Source: Streptomyces roseirectus
Lineage (GTDB): Bacteria; Actinomycetota; Actinomycetes; Streptomycetales; Streptomycetaceae
Reading direction: 5' to 3'
NCBI RefSeq assembly: GCF_014489635.1
Contig: NZ_CP060828.1
Span: 9,412,001 to 9,476,000 of the forward strand
Length of the DNA stretch: 64,000 nucleotides
The notes under the pieces are model-generated. The model was not told where the DNA came from. It ran no database searches and was given only the letters and a program-made list of their open reading frames with translations. Position 1 is the first letter of the stretch. Each line of letters begins with the position of its first letter. The position numbers and the translations under genes are program-made. Of the stretch, positions 1 to 8,316 are shown piece by piece.

Positions 1-2
1 AG

Positions 3-128
3 GAGATCGCCGACGCCGTCGCATTCCTCGCGAGCGACCGCGCCTCCTTCATCACCGGGCAGGTCATCACCGTCGACGGCGGCCAGACCCTGCCCGAATC
101 GCCGGAGGCGGTACTGCCGGCGGAATAA
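3..128 (+). CDS. C-terminal end of a short-chain dehydrogenase/reductase (5' end outside window)
   Basis: The first 42 codons in this frame read as the end of a classical SDR: a run resembling 'AFLASDRASFITGQ', then 'VITVDGGQTL', the usual C-terminal strand and VDGG signature of NAD(P)H-dependent SDR oxidoreductases. The stop is TAA at 126-128. The Rossmann fold and the catalytic Tyr-Lys lie upstream of the window, so substrate and cofactor cannot be judged. It runs in the same direction as the interrupted LLM gene 29 bp downstream and may have shared a transcript with it. Confidence 0.75.
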   Translation, partial: EIADAVAFLASDRASFITGQVITVDGGQTLPESPEAVLPAE

Positions 129-157
129 CCGTCGCGTGGCCCCGAGTTGGGCCAACC

Positions 158-187
158 ATGACCCATGTCGCTCAGAAACCAGAGTTA
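158..187 (+). pseudogene. 5' fragment of LLM-class F420-type oxidoreductase, cut by composite transposon
   Basis: ATG at 158 opens ten codons (MTHVAQKPEL) that end exactly at the TA target of the IS630-type element (TA at 186-187). The reading frame resumes on the far side of the insertions at 9856 with GRFGTFG, so the joined product would begin MTHVAQKPELGRFGTFG, a typical LLM-oxidoreductase N-terminus. The fragment has no function alone. Confidence 0.75.
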
Positions 188-1342
188 CTGACTTCCTCGG
201 GGTGTTGTCGGGGGTGGTGACGGGTGGTGATCCCTGCGGTAGGCCGGTGGTATGCGGTACGCGCAGGGTGGCGGGCTGACCGCCGAGAGGCGGCGGCTTC
301 GTGAGCGGATCCGGTACGAGGCAGGTGAGCGGTTCGGCCGTAGTGAGAGCACTGCGGTGATCGCGAAAGACCTGCGGGTGAGTGAGCGGTCGGTGGAGCG
401 CTGGCGTCGTGCCTGGCGAGAGGGCGGAATGGACGCGCTCGCCTCTGCTGGGCCGCCGAAACTGCCCAAGCTGTCCGATGAGCAGTTCACCGAGTTGGAG
501 AAGGAACTGGCGCTGGGGCCAGCTGTGCATGGCTGGGAGGACCAGCGCTGGACCCTGGCCCGAATCAGAGCGTTGATCGCCTGGAAGTTCTCACTGGATT
601 GCTCGTCGGCGGGGGTGTGGCGGCTGCTGCACCGGCACGGCTGGTCCTGGCAGTCGCCGGCCCGCCGGGCACTTGAGCGTGACGAGCAGGCGGTGGGCCT
701 GTGGAAGAAGGATGTGTGGCCGCAGGCGGAATGACTGCGGCGGCGCTGGGGGCATACATCGTCTTCGAGGACGAGGCCGGGTTCTCGATGACGCCGCCGC
801 GCGCTCGCACCTGGGGCCGGCGTGGACACACGCCGGTGGTGCGGGTGCGGGGCCGCTCCTGGCGCCGCTGGTCGATCGCCGCGATGTGCTGTTACAAGCC
901 GGGCGAGAACTCCCGGCTGATCTACCGGCCGCGGCGCCACCGCAAGCACAAGGGCAAGGGACGCGACACCTTTGCCTGGAGCGACTACCGTGATCTGGTT
1001 GTCCGTGCTCACATCCAACTCCAGGCGCCTATCGTGCTGATCTGGGACAATCTCAACACCCACCGGGCAGCCGGGATGCGTGAGTACGCGGCCGCACACG
1101 ACTGGCTCACCATCATCCAACTGCCCTCCTATGCACCGGATTTGAATCCGGTCGAGGGTGTTTGGTCGCTGTTACAGCGCGGGCCGCTGGCCAACACCGC
1201 CTTCACCGACGACGAGCACCTCGAACGCACCCTCCGCCGAGGCTTACGTCATATCCAGCTCCAGCCCGACCTCATCGACGGCTGCCTGGCCGGCACCAGA
1301 CTGACCCTCACCCAGCAGCCGACAACAACCCGAGGAAGTCAG
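188..1342 (+). mobile_element. IS630-family insertion sequence, copy A
   Basis: The ends are inverted repeats: CTGACTTCCTCGGG at 188 matches the reverse complement of the right end at 1342, and 23 of the first 24 positions agree. TA flanks both sides (186-187, 1343-1344). Inside are two overlapping transposase frames in the plus direction. Copy B at 7159-8313 has the same length and encodes identical proteins. Confidence 0.85.
252..734 (+). CDS. IS630-type transposase, N-terminal helix-turn-helix frame (orfA), copy A
   Basis: This 160-aa frame carries the DNA-binding part of an IS630 transposase: a homeodomain-like HTH of the winged-helix type around residues 30-60 (RVSERSVERWRRAWREGG), then the linker typical of the family with a W-R-L-L-H-R-H-G-W-S run. 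It lacks the DDE residues, which are in the overlapping -1 frame (701-1345). A functional enzyme would need -1 frameshifting within the overlap. I see no canonical slippery heptamer there, so the mechanism is unproven. The same split exists in copy B, so it predates the duplication. Confidence 0.8.
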   Translation: MRYAQGGGLTAERRRLRERIRYEAGERFGRSESTAVIAKDLRVSERSVERWRRAWREGGMDALASAGPPKLPKLSDEQFTELEKELALGPAVHGWEDQRWTLARIRALIAWKFSLDCSSAGVWRLLHRHGWSWQSPARRALERDEQAVGLWKKDVWPQAE

Positions 1343-1345
1343 TAA
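701..1345 (+). CDS. IS630-type transposase, catalytic DDE frame (orfB), copy A
   Basis: This 214-aa frame holds the RNase H-like catalytic core. The three acidic residues are recognisable: FEDEAGFS near residue 23, LIWDNLNTH near 110, and the APDLNPVEGVWS block near 147 with the final Glu, as in IS630/Tc1-type D,D,E enzymes. It overlaps orfA in the -1 phase. The element contributes only up to CAG at 1342; the stop TAA is supplied by the duplicated TA target plus the next host base. In copy B the stop is TAG, formed the same way. Confidence 0.85.
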   Translation: MEEGCVAAGGMTAAALGAYIVFEDEAGFSMTPPRARTWGRRGHTPVVRVRGRSWRRWSIAAMCCYKPGENSRLIYRPRRHRKHKGKGRDTFAWSDYRDLVVRAHIQLQAPIVLIWDNLNTHRAAGMREYAAAHDWLTIIQLPSYAPDLNPVEGVWSLLQRGPLANTAFTDDEHLERTLRRGLRHIQLQPDLIDGCLAGTRLTLTQQPTTTRGSQ

Positions 1346-1710
1346 CCCTGCTCAGCGCAGTTGTTGGCGCAGGCATCGCTACCTCGTCCGCAGCCCTGCT
1401 TGATCGAGTCCGGTGGCGACGAGATCGACACGACCATCTCATCGGTGTCCGCCGTGCACTGTACGGCGGCTACCTCGAATGCCTCTCGCAGGCCCGCAAC
1501 ACCTTCCGCAGCCTCGCACGCGACCTGGAAGCACCGGCCTCCGAACGGCAGCGAATCGCCCGGGACAGCTTCAGCCCCTGCTACGGCATGCGATACCAAA
1601 TATCGATCACCGCCTCAGAAGCGGCCTTCGAAGCATCAGAGGTCGCCTTCAGACGCCTTCGCGATCTCCGCGACCTGGTGGCAGCTCCTGTACATAAGCA
1701 ACGCTACCCG
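1345..1710 (+). pseudogene. Remnant of a small membrane protein, 5' end removed by IS630 copy A
   Basis: The frame entering from the IS end reads LLSAVVGAGIATSSAALLD, a single membrane helix, followed by a basic, mostly helical stretch (RVRWRRDRHDHLIGVRRALY ... RRLRDLRDLVAA). This N-TM plus cytoplasmic helix layout is common for uncharacterised Streptomyces membrane proteins. No start codon survives on the 3' side of the IS, and the sequence loses similarity to the expected C-terminus after about 1690. The protein at 6640-7134, at the other end of the cargo, has the same general layout. Confidence 0.5.
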
Positions 1711-1722
1711 GAGGGTGCGTCA

Positions 1723-2147
1723 ATGCCGCTTCACTCGGTCTCGGTCGCTGGGTGGTTGTGCGCGATGACGGCCGCGTGTCGCGATCCGCCGCGCGGACAA
1801 CGGCACGTGGGAGCCCTCTGGGGGCCTCGAACTGGACGAACGCCCCCGAGGACGGCGCCGTGCGGGAAGTGCTGGAAGAGACGGGCATCCGTGTCTCAGT
1901 CGAGCGCCTGACCGGCGTCTACAAAAACATGAGCCAGGGCATCGTGGCTCTCGTCTTTCGATGCCGCCCGGTCGACGGTGTGGAGCGCACGTCGAGCGAG
2001 TCGACGGCCGTGGAGTGGCTGACTCCCGATGAAGTCGAGAAGTCGATGGGTGAGGTCTACGCCGTACGCGTGCTGGATGCCCTGGGCTCCACGGTCACGC
2101 CCCACGTGCGCGCCCATGATGGGCGCCACCTCCTGGAATCCGCCTGA
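1723..2147 (+). pseudogene. NUDIX hydrolase, broken by several frameshifts
   Basis: ATG at 1723 is preceded by GGAGGG and opens MPLHSVSVAG, the usual start of a common Streptomyces NUDIX protein. Downstream parts occur in different frames: VVRDDGRV, then AIRRADNGTWEPSGGLELDE, then PEDGAVREVLEETGI with the NUDIX-box residues REVxEE, followed by an intact tail to TGA at 2147. At least three small indels (about 1755, 1780 and 1840) are needed to join these pieces. The family hydrolyses nucleoside-diphosphate-linked compounds; this copy should be inactive. Confidence 0.7.
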
Positions 2148-2419
2148 GCCGTTTGCAGGGCGTACGCCAACAGCACCGCAGACCTGCAGCCGGGCGCGGA
2201 CGGTCCGCTCACAACTTGGTTAAGCGCCCATAGGCCAGACACGGCCTATGCGGTGGCGGAACACACGGCTGTTCGGAACGCACTGAGCCGCGCGCACAGC
2301 TCCCCGGCAGAGAAGCGGTCGCAGCCCTCCTCCGCCGGCGCACAGCAGGTCAATCACCCGCTCGGCCAACGGTCGCCGTCCCAAGTGCCCTGCTACTCCG
2401 CCCCGAGCGCCATCCAGCG
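2148..2419. other. Gene-free stretch inside transposon cargo
   Basis: No reading frame with a plausible start and codon bias was found. The sequence lies between the NUDIX relic and the end of the convergent 606-aa gene. No strong terminator was noticed. Confidence 0.4.
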
Positions 2420-4240
2420 TCAATCATCCTGGCTATCGTCCCGGCGCACGATCCTCACCGTACCGAGAGGCCAGGCAATACCAGGTTCCCTGCGCCGACT
2501 TCGAGTACGGGGCCATCCTCGCTTTAGCGTGAGAGTCAACAAGCAAACCAACACAGCACCCAAGAAGACCAGGTAGCCAATCCATGTCCCCTGCTCGCCG
2601 CGAGAAGCGAGAGCACTGAACGGCTTCAAGGGAATTCCTAGGAGGCCATCAACCTTGACACCCTTGGCGATTTCGAGCGTGTCGTCAATAGCCGGGAGGC
2701 CGAGAAAGATGGCCACGATAAGAGCAATTCCCGCCAGGACGTTAGCCCGCCTAGCAGATCGCTTCGATTCGGCCGCCACAACTAGTTGCTGAAGCTGGTC
2801 AATACTCTCAAGCACATGCCCATAAAGCCTATCCGCACGCCACTCCCCAAGTAGCCTCTCTACCAAATCCATGGCCGTACCGAAGGACATGGATGAATCG
2901 CGATATTCACGCAACCCGAAGATCGCTTCACGCTGAAGTTCACGGACCTGGCGAATTCTGCCATCCGTAACCCCCACTCGCCGATCCAGCAAGCGAATCT
3001 GCCAATACTGAAGCAGTGCGCTTTCAAGGATGACTAGTCGCTGCAAGTGCTGGGCAAACTCCCCTTCCTGCGACCCCGGCCATCGCATTTCCAGCGATGA
3101 AGACATGTTGCAGTACAGTGAGGTTCCCCTGGTAAGGGAGCAGTCTTCAGGGAGCATGCTCGGCAGGGCTTCTGAACGAACTTCAGACACATCTATGGAC
3201 CGAGAAATAGCGTTCTTCAGTTCGTTTTCATGAGTATCCTTAAATGAATCCTCAGAGGCACAACAGCCCACCCTGTCAATGAAGGCGGCTGGATAGCAGA
3301 ACCAATCACCCACAGGTTCACTCCTGATGACTCTTGTAACGGCCTCTAGATACAAGAGGAATAGATCAGATACTGCCGCGGGAGATTCGTGTTGGGCCAG
3401 CCTCCATCTCACCCCCTCCTCTAGCTCTGACTCCCATTCACCTTCCAGGTAAGGTTCGGCACGCCTTCCGTATGCAGCTCTGAGAACTGGCTCCGAAACT
3501 CGCGAAGCGCATACAACTTCGGACGACCCAAAGGCCATTTCGCGATACTGGTCAACCGTAATGTTGTCAGGTAGCTTCAACGCTATGGTCAATTGCATTA
3601 CACCAGAACGGTGAATCAACAGCAGGATATCCGCCCGAGTGCCCTCATCCAGGTTCCCGGGCGCGCGGACACCGCCACCATTCAAACGCGTAAGCCACTG
3701 TCCAGCACTTCGAAGACGTAGACGCAAGTACGGCTCGCTAGCGAGGTAAGGAGCACGCAGCAAGTCCGCCTCGATATGATGCTGAATTGCATTGATAACC
3801 TGATATTCAGCGACAGCCCGCTCAATGAAAGAAAGAGTCTCCGTAAGAGACTCAGACAATGATGATTCAGGCGAACTAGCTGCCGCCTGCACCCCTCCAG
3901 AGAGAGGGCTTGCAAGGATTCGCATAGCCCAAATTGGGTGGCGGCGCATCCATCTAAACAACCGGCGCTCTTGGAGTGCATTTGACATCTCGCGAAGGAG
4001 ATTGGCGCGACGCATTAGCCGCACTAGACCTTGATATCTATGCGCAACGCGAACCTGGCCGTCGCGGGGGGATACGACTGTTTCAGCAATTCCTGTTTTA
4101 AGAAGTCGATCTGCAGCCTTACGAACATCCAGGGGGCGCCCCGCATCAAACGAGAAAATGAAATAGATTACTCCCTCACTCAGGATTGCGTCATGGGTCG
4201 ACTGCGCAGTCACGAGAAGGCCCCCTGCTCTAATGTGCAT
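2420..4240 (-). CDS. Hypothetical 606-aa protein with two C-terminal membrane helices
   Basis: I do not recognise the family. The first ~490 residues are soluble, mostly helical and rich in Arg/Glu/Leu. A predicted coiled-coil-like stretch (about 470-505) leads into two hydrophobic segments near residues 508-525 (ANVLAGIALIVAIFLGLP) and 555-573 (IGYLVFLGAVLVCLLTLTL), so it is probably anchored by a C-terminal hairpin with the bulk in the cytoplasm. The gene is markedly AT-richer than its neighbours and sits in transposon cargo, which points to horizontal transfer. ATG at 4240 has only a weak ribosome binding site, so the start is uncertain. A role in conflict or defence is possible from architecture and company alone, but is unproven. 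Confidence 0.65.
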   Translation of the reverse strand: MHIRAGGLLVTAQSTHDAILSEGVIYFIFSFDAGRPLDVRKAADRLLKTGIAETVVSPRDGQVRVAHRYQGLVRLMRRANLLREMSNALQERRLFRWMRRHPIWAMRILASPLSGGVQAAASSPESSLSESLTETLSFIERAVAEYQVINAIQHHIEADLLRAPYLASEPYLRLRLRSAGQWLTRLNGGGVRAPGNLDEGTRADILLLIHRSGVMQLTIALKLPDNITVDQYREMAFGSSEVVCASRVSEPVLRAAYGRRAEPYLEGEWESELEEGVRWRLAQHESPAAVSDLFLLYLEAVTRVIRSEPVGDWFCYPAAFIDRVGCCASEDSFKDTHENELKNAISRSIDVSEVRSEALPSMLPEDCSLTRGTSLYCNMSSSLEMRWPGSQEGEFAQHLQRLVILESALLQYWQIRLLDRRVGVTDGRIRQVRELQREAIFGLREYRDSSMSFGTAMDLVERLLGEWRADRLYGHVLESIDQLQQLVVAAESKRSARRANVLAGIALIVAIFLGLPAIDDTLEIAKGVKVDGLLGIPLKPFSALASRGEQGTWIGYLVFLGAVLVCLLTLTLKRGWPRTRSRRREPGIAWPLGTVRIVRRDDSQDD

Positions 4241-4438
4241 GTCTCATGCCGTGCTGCCTGCGTCCCACCCCAGCCAAGCACCGATGCCAGTCTAGTTCTA
4301 CAATACCAGAAGGCATACATGTCTTCTTCAAATTGGGCGACCAGCCATGAGTCGTCGGAGGGAAGACCTCCCCGCCTTCCTCCAAACCGCCCGCTGAGGC
4401 CCACTGCGGCAACGTGCGCGTTGACCTCACATGCAGTG

Positions 4439-4639
4439 ATGGACACGGCTTCGCCTTTGTCGTATGCGGAACCCCGAAGCGCGGGTCACCGTGGGGCCAC
4501 CGCCGCGAGACAGGGCAACCTCGCACAAGCTCTCATCCACGGCGAGCGCGCGCTACAGGGCGAGCGTCAATCTGTCCCGTCCCTGATCATGACCAGTCGA
4601 GAGCTGGCCGGCCGTCATGAGGCAGCGCTAGAGCACTGA
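4439..4639 (+). pseudogene. C-terminal relic of an XRE/TPR-type Streptomyces regulator
   Basis: The frame ending at TGA 4637-4639 contains RGATAARQGNLAQALIHGERALQGERQSVPSL and ends soon after. This resembles the last TPR-like repeat of the long helix-turn-helix/TPR regulators common in Streptomyces. The rest of such a protein is absent upstream. Confidence 0.4.
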
Positions 4640-4714
4640 ACCGGCTGCGCAGGACTACCTGAACACCTGCAAGATCTAGGCAGGGAGAAGCCAAGATTCC
4701 TTCCCTCCTGATCC

Positions 4715-4759
4715 CTGACATGGCTGTGGCCCACCTCGAACGAGGTGGGCCAGTGTCAG
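4715..4759. terminator. Perfect hairpin, probable terminator
   Basis: GGCCCACCTCG at 4728-4738 pairs with CGAGGTGGGCC at 4741-4751, with a 2-nt loop. An outer CTGACA/TGTCAG pair (4715-4720, 4754-4759) lengthens the stem. There is no T-tract, as is usual in Streptomyces. It lies between the TPR relic (+) and a small minus-strand ORF and could serve either. Confidence 0.55.
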
Positions 4760-4771
4760 GCCTGGCGCTCA

Positions 4772-4960
4772 CTACCCACTCGCCCATGCTCGGCGGAAAG
4801 ACTTCCAAGCCTTTACGGTGCGTGCCGCTTCGTTGATCAACGCTCGAACGCTCGCTAGAACAACCGTGATCAACTCGAACACTGCAACGATCATCGTCGC
4901 GGCAGAGGAACTCCGCCCATCACTCTGATCTGTCCTGCCATCAAAAGCTGCGGATGTCAT
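4772..4960 (-). CDS. Small hypothetical protein with one membrane helix (62 aa)
   Basis: ATG at 4960 follows TTGAGGCA, a usable but close ribosome binding site. Residues 22-41 (TMIVAVFELITVVLASVRAL) form a plausible membrane segment, followed by a basic amphipathic tail. No family is recognised. It could be a real small membrane protein of the cargo or a chance ORF. Confidence 0.3.
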   Translation of the reverse strand: MTSAAFDGRTDQSDGRSSSAATMIVAVFELITVVLASVRALINEAARTVKAWKSFRRAWASG

Positions 4961-5086
4961 TGCCTCAATTTATCGAAGTGAGGCCACCCCTGTCTTCTGT
5001 TTCCGGCAGGCTGATCACGGAAACCTTACTCCACCCGAGTGGGCGCAACGTCTGTGCGAAAGCAGACGCCGTTGAACGTGCCGAGA

Positions 5087-6238
5087 TCACATGCTGAGGT
5101 TGGGAAACGTCCAGTCGATAAAGTTGATTGCTCCCATGGATTCGTGATCACGCTCCTGACCCTCTTCCAAGGTGACACTTGGATATATGGCCTTCATGTA
5201 CGTGGGCAGCTTTTCACTGCTCTCCCTAAAATCCTCTGGTAGCACCTCAAGCGATCTATATGGCTGCACGAAGGACCTACTAGATCCGGCGCCAGAACGA
5301 AGCTCGTCCGGATGCTCCATGATCCTCTTGGAAATATTGATGATCGCCGCAGCAAGAGCGCCCATATAGGTGTCGAGGTAAGATTCATGAACCACGTCAT
5401 AATATCGAACCAAGGTGCCCGCACTTTTCCCGTCGGCAGCATTTCGAACGGGTTCAAGCCTACTCACTCTGACCCATGGCAGAGAAATCAACCTCTGCTC
5501 CCCTTCTGGCGAAAAAATACTGCCTACCATTGGCGCTCTTACCACAGCAATAGGAACAATGAATCGCTCCTGCGAGGGCTGGGGGCCCGATTGCACTGTA
5601 GCTTTGAGGTGATCTACGGCCTTCAAGAGCGGGTAGGTTAGGGCTCTGTACGTCTCCTCTCCCGTGACCTCCACCTTCGATTTACTCCGCAATGCTTTCG
5701 CTAGGGACACCGCGTAAGGCAAGGGAGGCAGCACAAAGTCAAACTCGTAGAACCCGAGCAGATCTCGAACACTGAGTATCGCCGCACGATCCGAGATCTC
5801 ACCCTCTTCGGTTCTTTCAAATACCTTGACTGCCCCCTTTACGGGCCCGATCATTTCCGGGAAGGATGGCGCCCCCTCCGGCGGTGCATCCCGAAGGAAG
5901 AATATATACGGGTTCTCGCTCTGCTTACACTCGATGACCAAATTCAATCGGCAGAAGAGCGGCATGGCGGGGGATTTATAAACTCGCTGGTCGAAATCCA
6001 GAGTCCCCATATCTGCAAGAATATCCACGGATCTCGCCTGTTGCGTCTCGGAATCAATGTATTCCCATTCTTCTTGAATACTGACATCGTTAAAGTACTT
6101 TGCGAGTAGACTGCGCAAGGATGCGGCCGTTATGGCCTGAAATGGGTACCCCGAGCGACTGATAGCGTCCTTCAAATCTTCTGGCTTCATGCCATTATTC
6201 AGTTGTGCGAATTCCGGTACGTTTTCTGTGTTCGACAT
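5087..6238 (-). CDS. Hypothetical protein with PD-(D/E)XK nuclease-like signature
   Basis: I do not recognise the full-length family (383 aa from ATG at 6238). Residues 40-110 fit the PD-(D/E)XK core: helix LRSLLAKYF, strand with EEWEY, then SVDILADMG (Asp72) and, about 30 residues on, LVIECKQ (Glu103, Lys105). That spacing is typical of restriction-type and repair nucleases. The remaining ~270 residues are unassigned. The gene is AT-rich like the 606-aa gene in the same cargo. An upstream in-frame ATG at 6328 exists, but the segment from it has different composition. The nuclease role is inference from the motif; a target-recognition domain or methyltransferase partner is not visible. Confidence 0.6.
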   Translation of the reverse strand: MSNTENVPEFAQLNNGMKPEDLKDAISRSGYPFQAITAASLRSLLAKYFNDVSIQEEWEYIDSETQQARSVDILADMGTLDFDQRVYKSPAMPLFCRLNLVIECKQSENPYIFFLRDAPPEGAPSFPEMIGPVKGAVKVFERTEEGEISDRAAILSVRDLLGFYEFDFVLPPLPYAVSLAKALRSKSKVEVTGEETYRALTYPLLKAVDHLKATVQSGPQPSQERFIVPIAVVRAPMVGSIFSPEGEQRLISLPWVRVSRLEPVRNAADGKSAGTLVRYYDVVHESYLDTYMGALAAAIINISKRIMEHPDELRSGAGSSRSFVQPYRSLEVLPEDFRESSEKLPTYMKAIYPSVTLEEGQERDHESMGAINFIDWTFPNLSM

Positions 6239-6639
6239 GACAGCGTCTTTCAGAATGTTTGAACATGCTGGCCGGTCACTTGTTCGGGGCGTGCGTCGAA
6301 TAGAGGATGATGTATGAGATGGTCGCATTGCTGGCTGCCCCCTGTCCCCCCGTTTTGAACTCAGGTGCCTCGCTGACGAAGCGACAGTGCGTGCGTCTCT
6401 ACCGCAGGGGAGGCCGCACCCATCTCGTTCGTCGCTCTACGCGGACGTGGCCTGGACCAGCACCTACCGCCGACGTGATGAACGGCCCCGAGCCCTCGAC
6501 TCCGACCGCTTGTTGTCCTGGTCTTTGTCCAGCACGCCGACGGCCGACACCGTTCACCGCCGTACGCGCACCCCGTCTGACCTGCCCGGCGTACCCTACG
6601 AACGCCCCCGGACGGCCGCGCGGACAGTTGGAAAGCGTG
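6239..6639. other. GC-rich gene-free stretch in transposon cargo
   Basis: The composition returns abruptly to high GC here, marking an edge of the AT-rich block. Open frames exist on both strands but lack recognisable motifs, so I assign no gene. Confidence 0.4.
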
Positions 6640-7134
6640 TCACCTGGCCCTACGTAGTGGGGTAGTCAGTAGCGGCCAGCAGCTGCGGCTTCTCTGGTCG
6701 ACGACACCCCCAGCGTGCCTGAGGCCGGTGAGGTGCGGCGAGGCACAGTCGTGCGTCGTCTTTGGCCGGCGAAGCCTCACCGGATTACGGTGGATCTCGG
6801 CGTGAATCCGCTCCAGGAAGCATCGCACCTCCGGATCCGCGAACCTGAGGGCCTGCTGTTCAAGGGAGCGGTTCAGCTCCGCGAGGCGGGAAGCCCAGGC
6901 CCAATACCTGCTATTGAAGGGGTCCACGTCTACGTCCTCGGCGAAGTGGTCCTGAAGCTCGTAGCTCAGCCGGATCACCTCGTTGGCAGCCGCCTCCGAC
7001 AGGCCGAGCAGGTGTGTCCGCTCCGCCTCGTGGGCCGTCTTCCGCTGCTGCCAGATCACGGCTCCCGTGGAGACCACCGCACCCACGAGGGCACCGCCGA
7101 GAACGAATAGCCCCGCCGCCATCTCCGGTCCCAC
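6640..7134 (-). CDS. Small N-terminally membrane-anchored protein
   Basis: GTG at 7134 follows a perfect AAGGAGG (about 7140-7146), right beside IS630 copy B. Residues 5-27 (MAAGLFVLGGALVGAVVSTGAVIW) form a membrane helix. A charged helical region follows (QQRKTAHEAERTHLLG ... RYWAWASRLAELNRSLEQQALRF). This is a familiar but uncharacterised Streptomyces protein type. The last ~50 residues (RRPKTTHDCASPHL...) look out of register, so the C-terminus may be frameshifted. IS insertion immediately upstream has probably replaced its promoter. Confidence 0.5.
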   Translation of the reverse strand: MGPEMAAGLFVLGGALVGAVVSTGAVIWQQRKTAHEAERTHLLGLSEAAANEVIRLSYELQDHFAEDVDVDPFNSRYWAWASRLAELNRSLEQQALRFADPEVRCFLERIHAEIHRNPVRLRRPKTTHDCASPHLTGLRHAGGVVDQRSRSCWPLLTTPLRRAR

Positions 7135-7155
7135 GAATCGACCTCCTTAGCTTGT

Positions 7156-7800
7156 CTACTGACTTCCTCGGGTTGTTGTCGGCTGCTGGGTGAGGGTCAG
7201 TCTGGTGCCGGCCAGGCAGCCGTCGATGAGGTCGGGCTGGAGCTGGATATGACGTAAGCCTCGGCGGAGGGTGCGTTCGAGGTGCTCGTCGTCGGTGAAG
7301 GCGGTGTTGGCCAGCGGCCCGCGCTGTAACAGCGACCAAACACCCTCGACCGGATTCAAATCCGGTGCATAGGAGGGCAGTTGGATGATGGTGAGCCAGT
7401 CGTGTGCGGCCGCGTACTCACGCATCCCGGCTGCCCGGTGGGTGTTGAGATTGTCCCAGATCAGCACGATAGGCGCCTGGAGTTGGATGTGAGCACGGAC
7501 AACCAGATCACGGTAGTCGCTCCAGGCAAAGGTGTCGCGTCCCTTGCCCTTGTGCTTGCGGTGGCGCCGCGGCCGGTAGATCAGCCGGGAGTTCTCGCCC
7601 GGCTTGTAACAGCACATCGCGGCGATCGACCAGCGGCGCCAGGAGCGGCCCCGCACCCGCACCACCGGCGTGTGTCCACGCCGGCCCCAGGTGCGAGCGC
7701 GCGGCGGCGTCATCGAGAACCCGGCCTCGTCCTCGAAGACGATGTATGCCCCCAGCGCCGCCGCAGTCATTCCGCCTGCGGCCACACATCCTTCTTCCAC
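7156..7800 (-). CDS. IS630-type transposase, catalytic DDE frame (orfB), copy B
   Basis: Identical in protein sequence to 701-1345, with the same D, D and E motifs. The last sense codon ends at the element boundary; the stop TAG (7158-7156) is built from the flanking TA plus one host base. Confidence 0.85.
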   Translation of the reverse strand: MEEGCVAAGGMTAAALGAYIVFEDEAGFSMTPPRARTWGRRGHTPVVRVRGRSWRRWSIAAMCCYKPGENSRLIYRPRRHRKHKGKGRDTFAWSDYRDLVVRAHIQLQAPIVLIWDNLNTHRAAGMREYAAAHDWLTIIQLPSYAPDLNPVEGVWSLLQRGPLANTAFTDDEHLERTLRRGLRHIQLQPDLIDGCLAGTRLTLTQQPTTTRGSQ

Positions 7801-8313
7801 AGGCCCACCGCCTGCTCGTCACGCTCAAGTGCCCGGCGGGCCGGCGACTGCCAGGACCAGCCGTGCCGGTGCAGCAGCCGCCACACCCCCGCCGACGAGC
7901 AATCCAGTGAGAACTTCCAGGCGATCAACGCTCTGATTCGGGCCAGGGTCCAGCGCTGGTCCTCCCAGCCATGCACAGCTGGCCCCAGCGCCAGTTCCTT
8001 CTCCAACTCGGTGAACTGCTCATCGGACAGCTTGGGCAGTTTCGGCGGCCCAGCAGAGGCGAGCGCGTCCATTCCGCCCTCTCGCCAGGCACGACGCCAG
8101 CGCTCCACCGACCGCTCACTCACCCGCAGGTCTTTCGCGATCACCGCAGTGCTCTCACTACGGCCGAACCGCTCACCTGCCTCGTACCGGATCCGCTCAC
8201 GAAGCCGCCGCCTCTCGGCGGTCAGCCCGCCACCCTGCGCGTACCGCATACCACCGGCCTACCGCAGGGATCACCACCCGTCACCACCCCCGACAACACC
8301 CCGAGGAAGTCAG
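7159..8313 (-). mobile_element. IS630-family insertion sequence, copy B (inverted relative to copy A)
   Basis: Same 1155 bp length, termini and encoded proteins as copy A, in opposite orientation. TA flanks it at 7157-7158 and 8314-8315. Its outer end forms the right boundary of the composite element. Confidence 0.85.
7767..8249 (-). CDS. IS630-type transposase, N-terminal HTH frame (orfA), copy B
   Basis: Identical in protein sequence to 252-734. It overlaps the catalytic frame by 34 bp in the -1 phase. An intact transposase in either copy could act on the ends of both and so mobilise the composite. Confidence 0.8.
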   Translation of the reverse strand: MRYAQGGGLTAERRRLRERIRYEAGERFGRSESTAVIAKDLRVSERSVERWRRAWREGGMDALASAGPPKLPKLSDEQFTELEKELALGPAVHGWEDQRWTLARIRALIAWKFSLDCSSAGVWRLLHRHGWSWQSPARRALERDEQAVGLWKKDVWPQAE

Positions 8314-8316
8314 TAG

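Larger units (their letters stand above)
188..8313. mobile_element. Composite transposon bounded by inverted IS630-type copies
   Basis: Two 1155 bp IS630-type copies (188-1342 and 7159-8313) lie in inverted orientation, with identical encoded proteins. The outermost bases on both sides are TA (186-187 and 8314-8315), the target dinucleotide that IS630/Tc1 elements duplicate. Deleting 188-8315 (and the later IS701 copy) restores an intact LLM oxidoreductase frame, which indicates that the whole 8.1 kb moved as one unit. The cargo (1345-7156) contains a truncated membrane-protein gene, a broken NUDIX gene, a 606-aa membrane protein, a TPR-regulator relic, a PD-(D/E)XK-like gene and another small membrane protein. 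The cargo is visibly AT-richer between about 2500 and 6300 than its surroundings. Confidence 0.8.

Noticed and set aside
185..1120. 311-codon minus-strand frame inside IS630
   Set aside because: Antisense of the transposase; it appears in both copies simply because the copies are identical.
4031..4438. Upstream part of the 202-codon plus-strand frame overlapping the 606-aa gene
   Set aside because: Only its last ~65 codons resemble a known protein type; the rest is antisense to the 606-aa gene's start.
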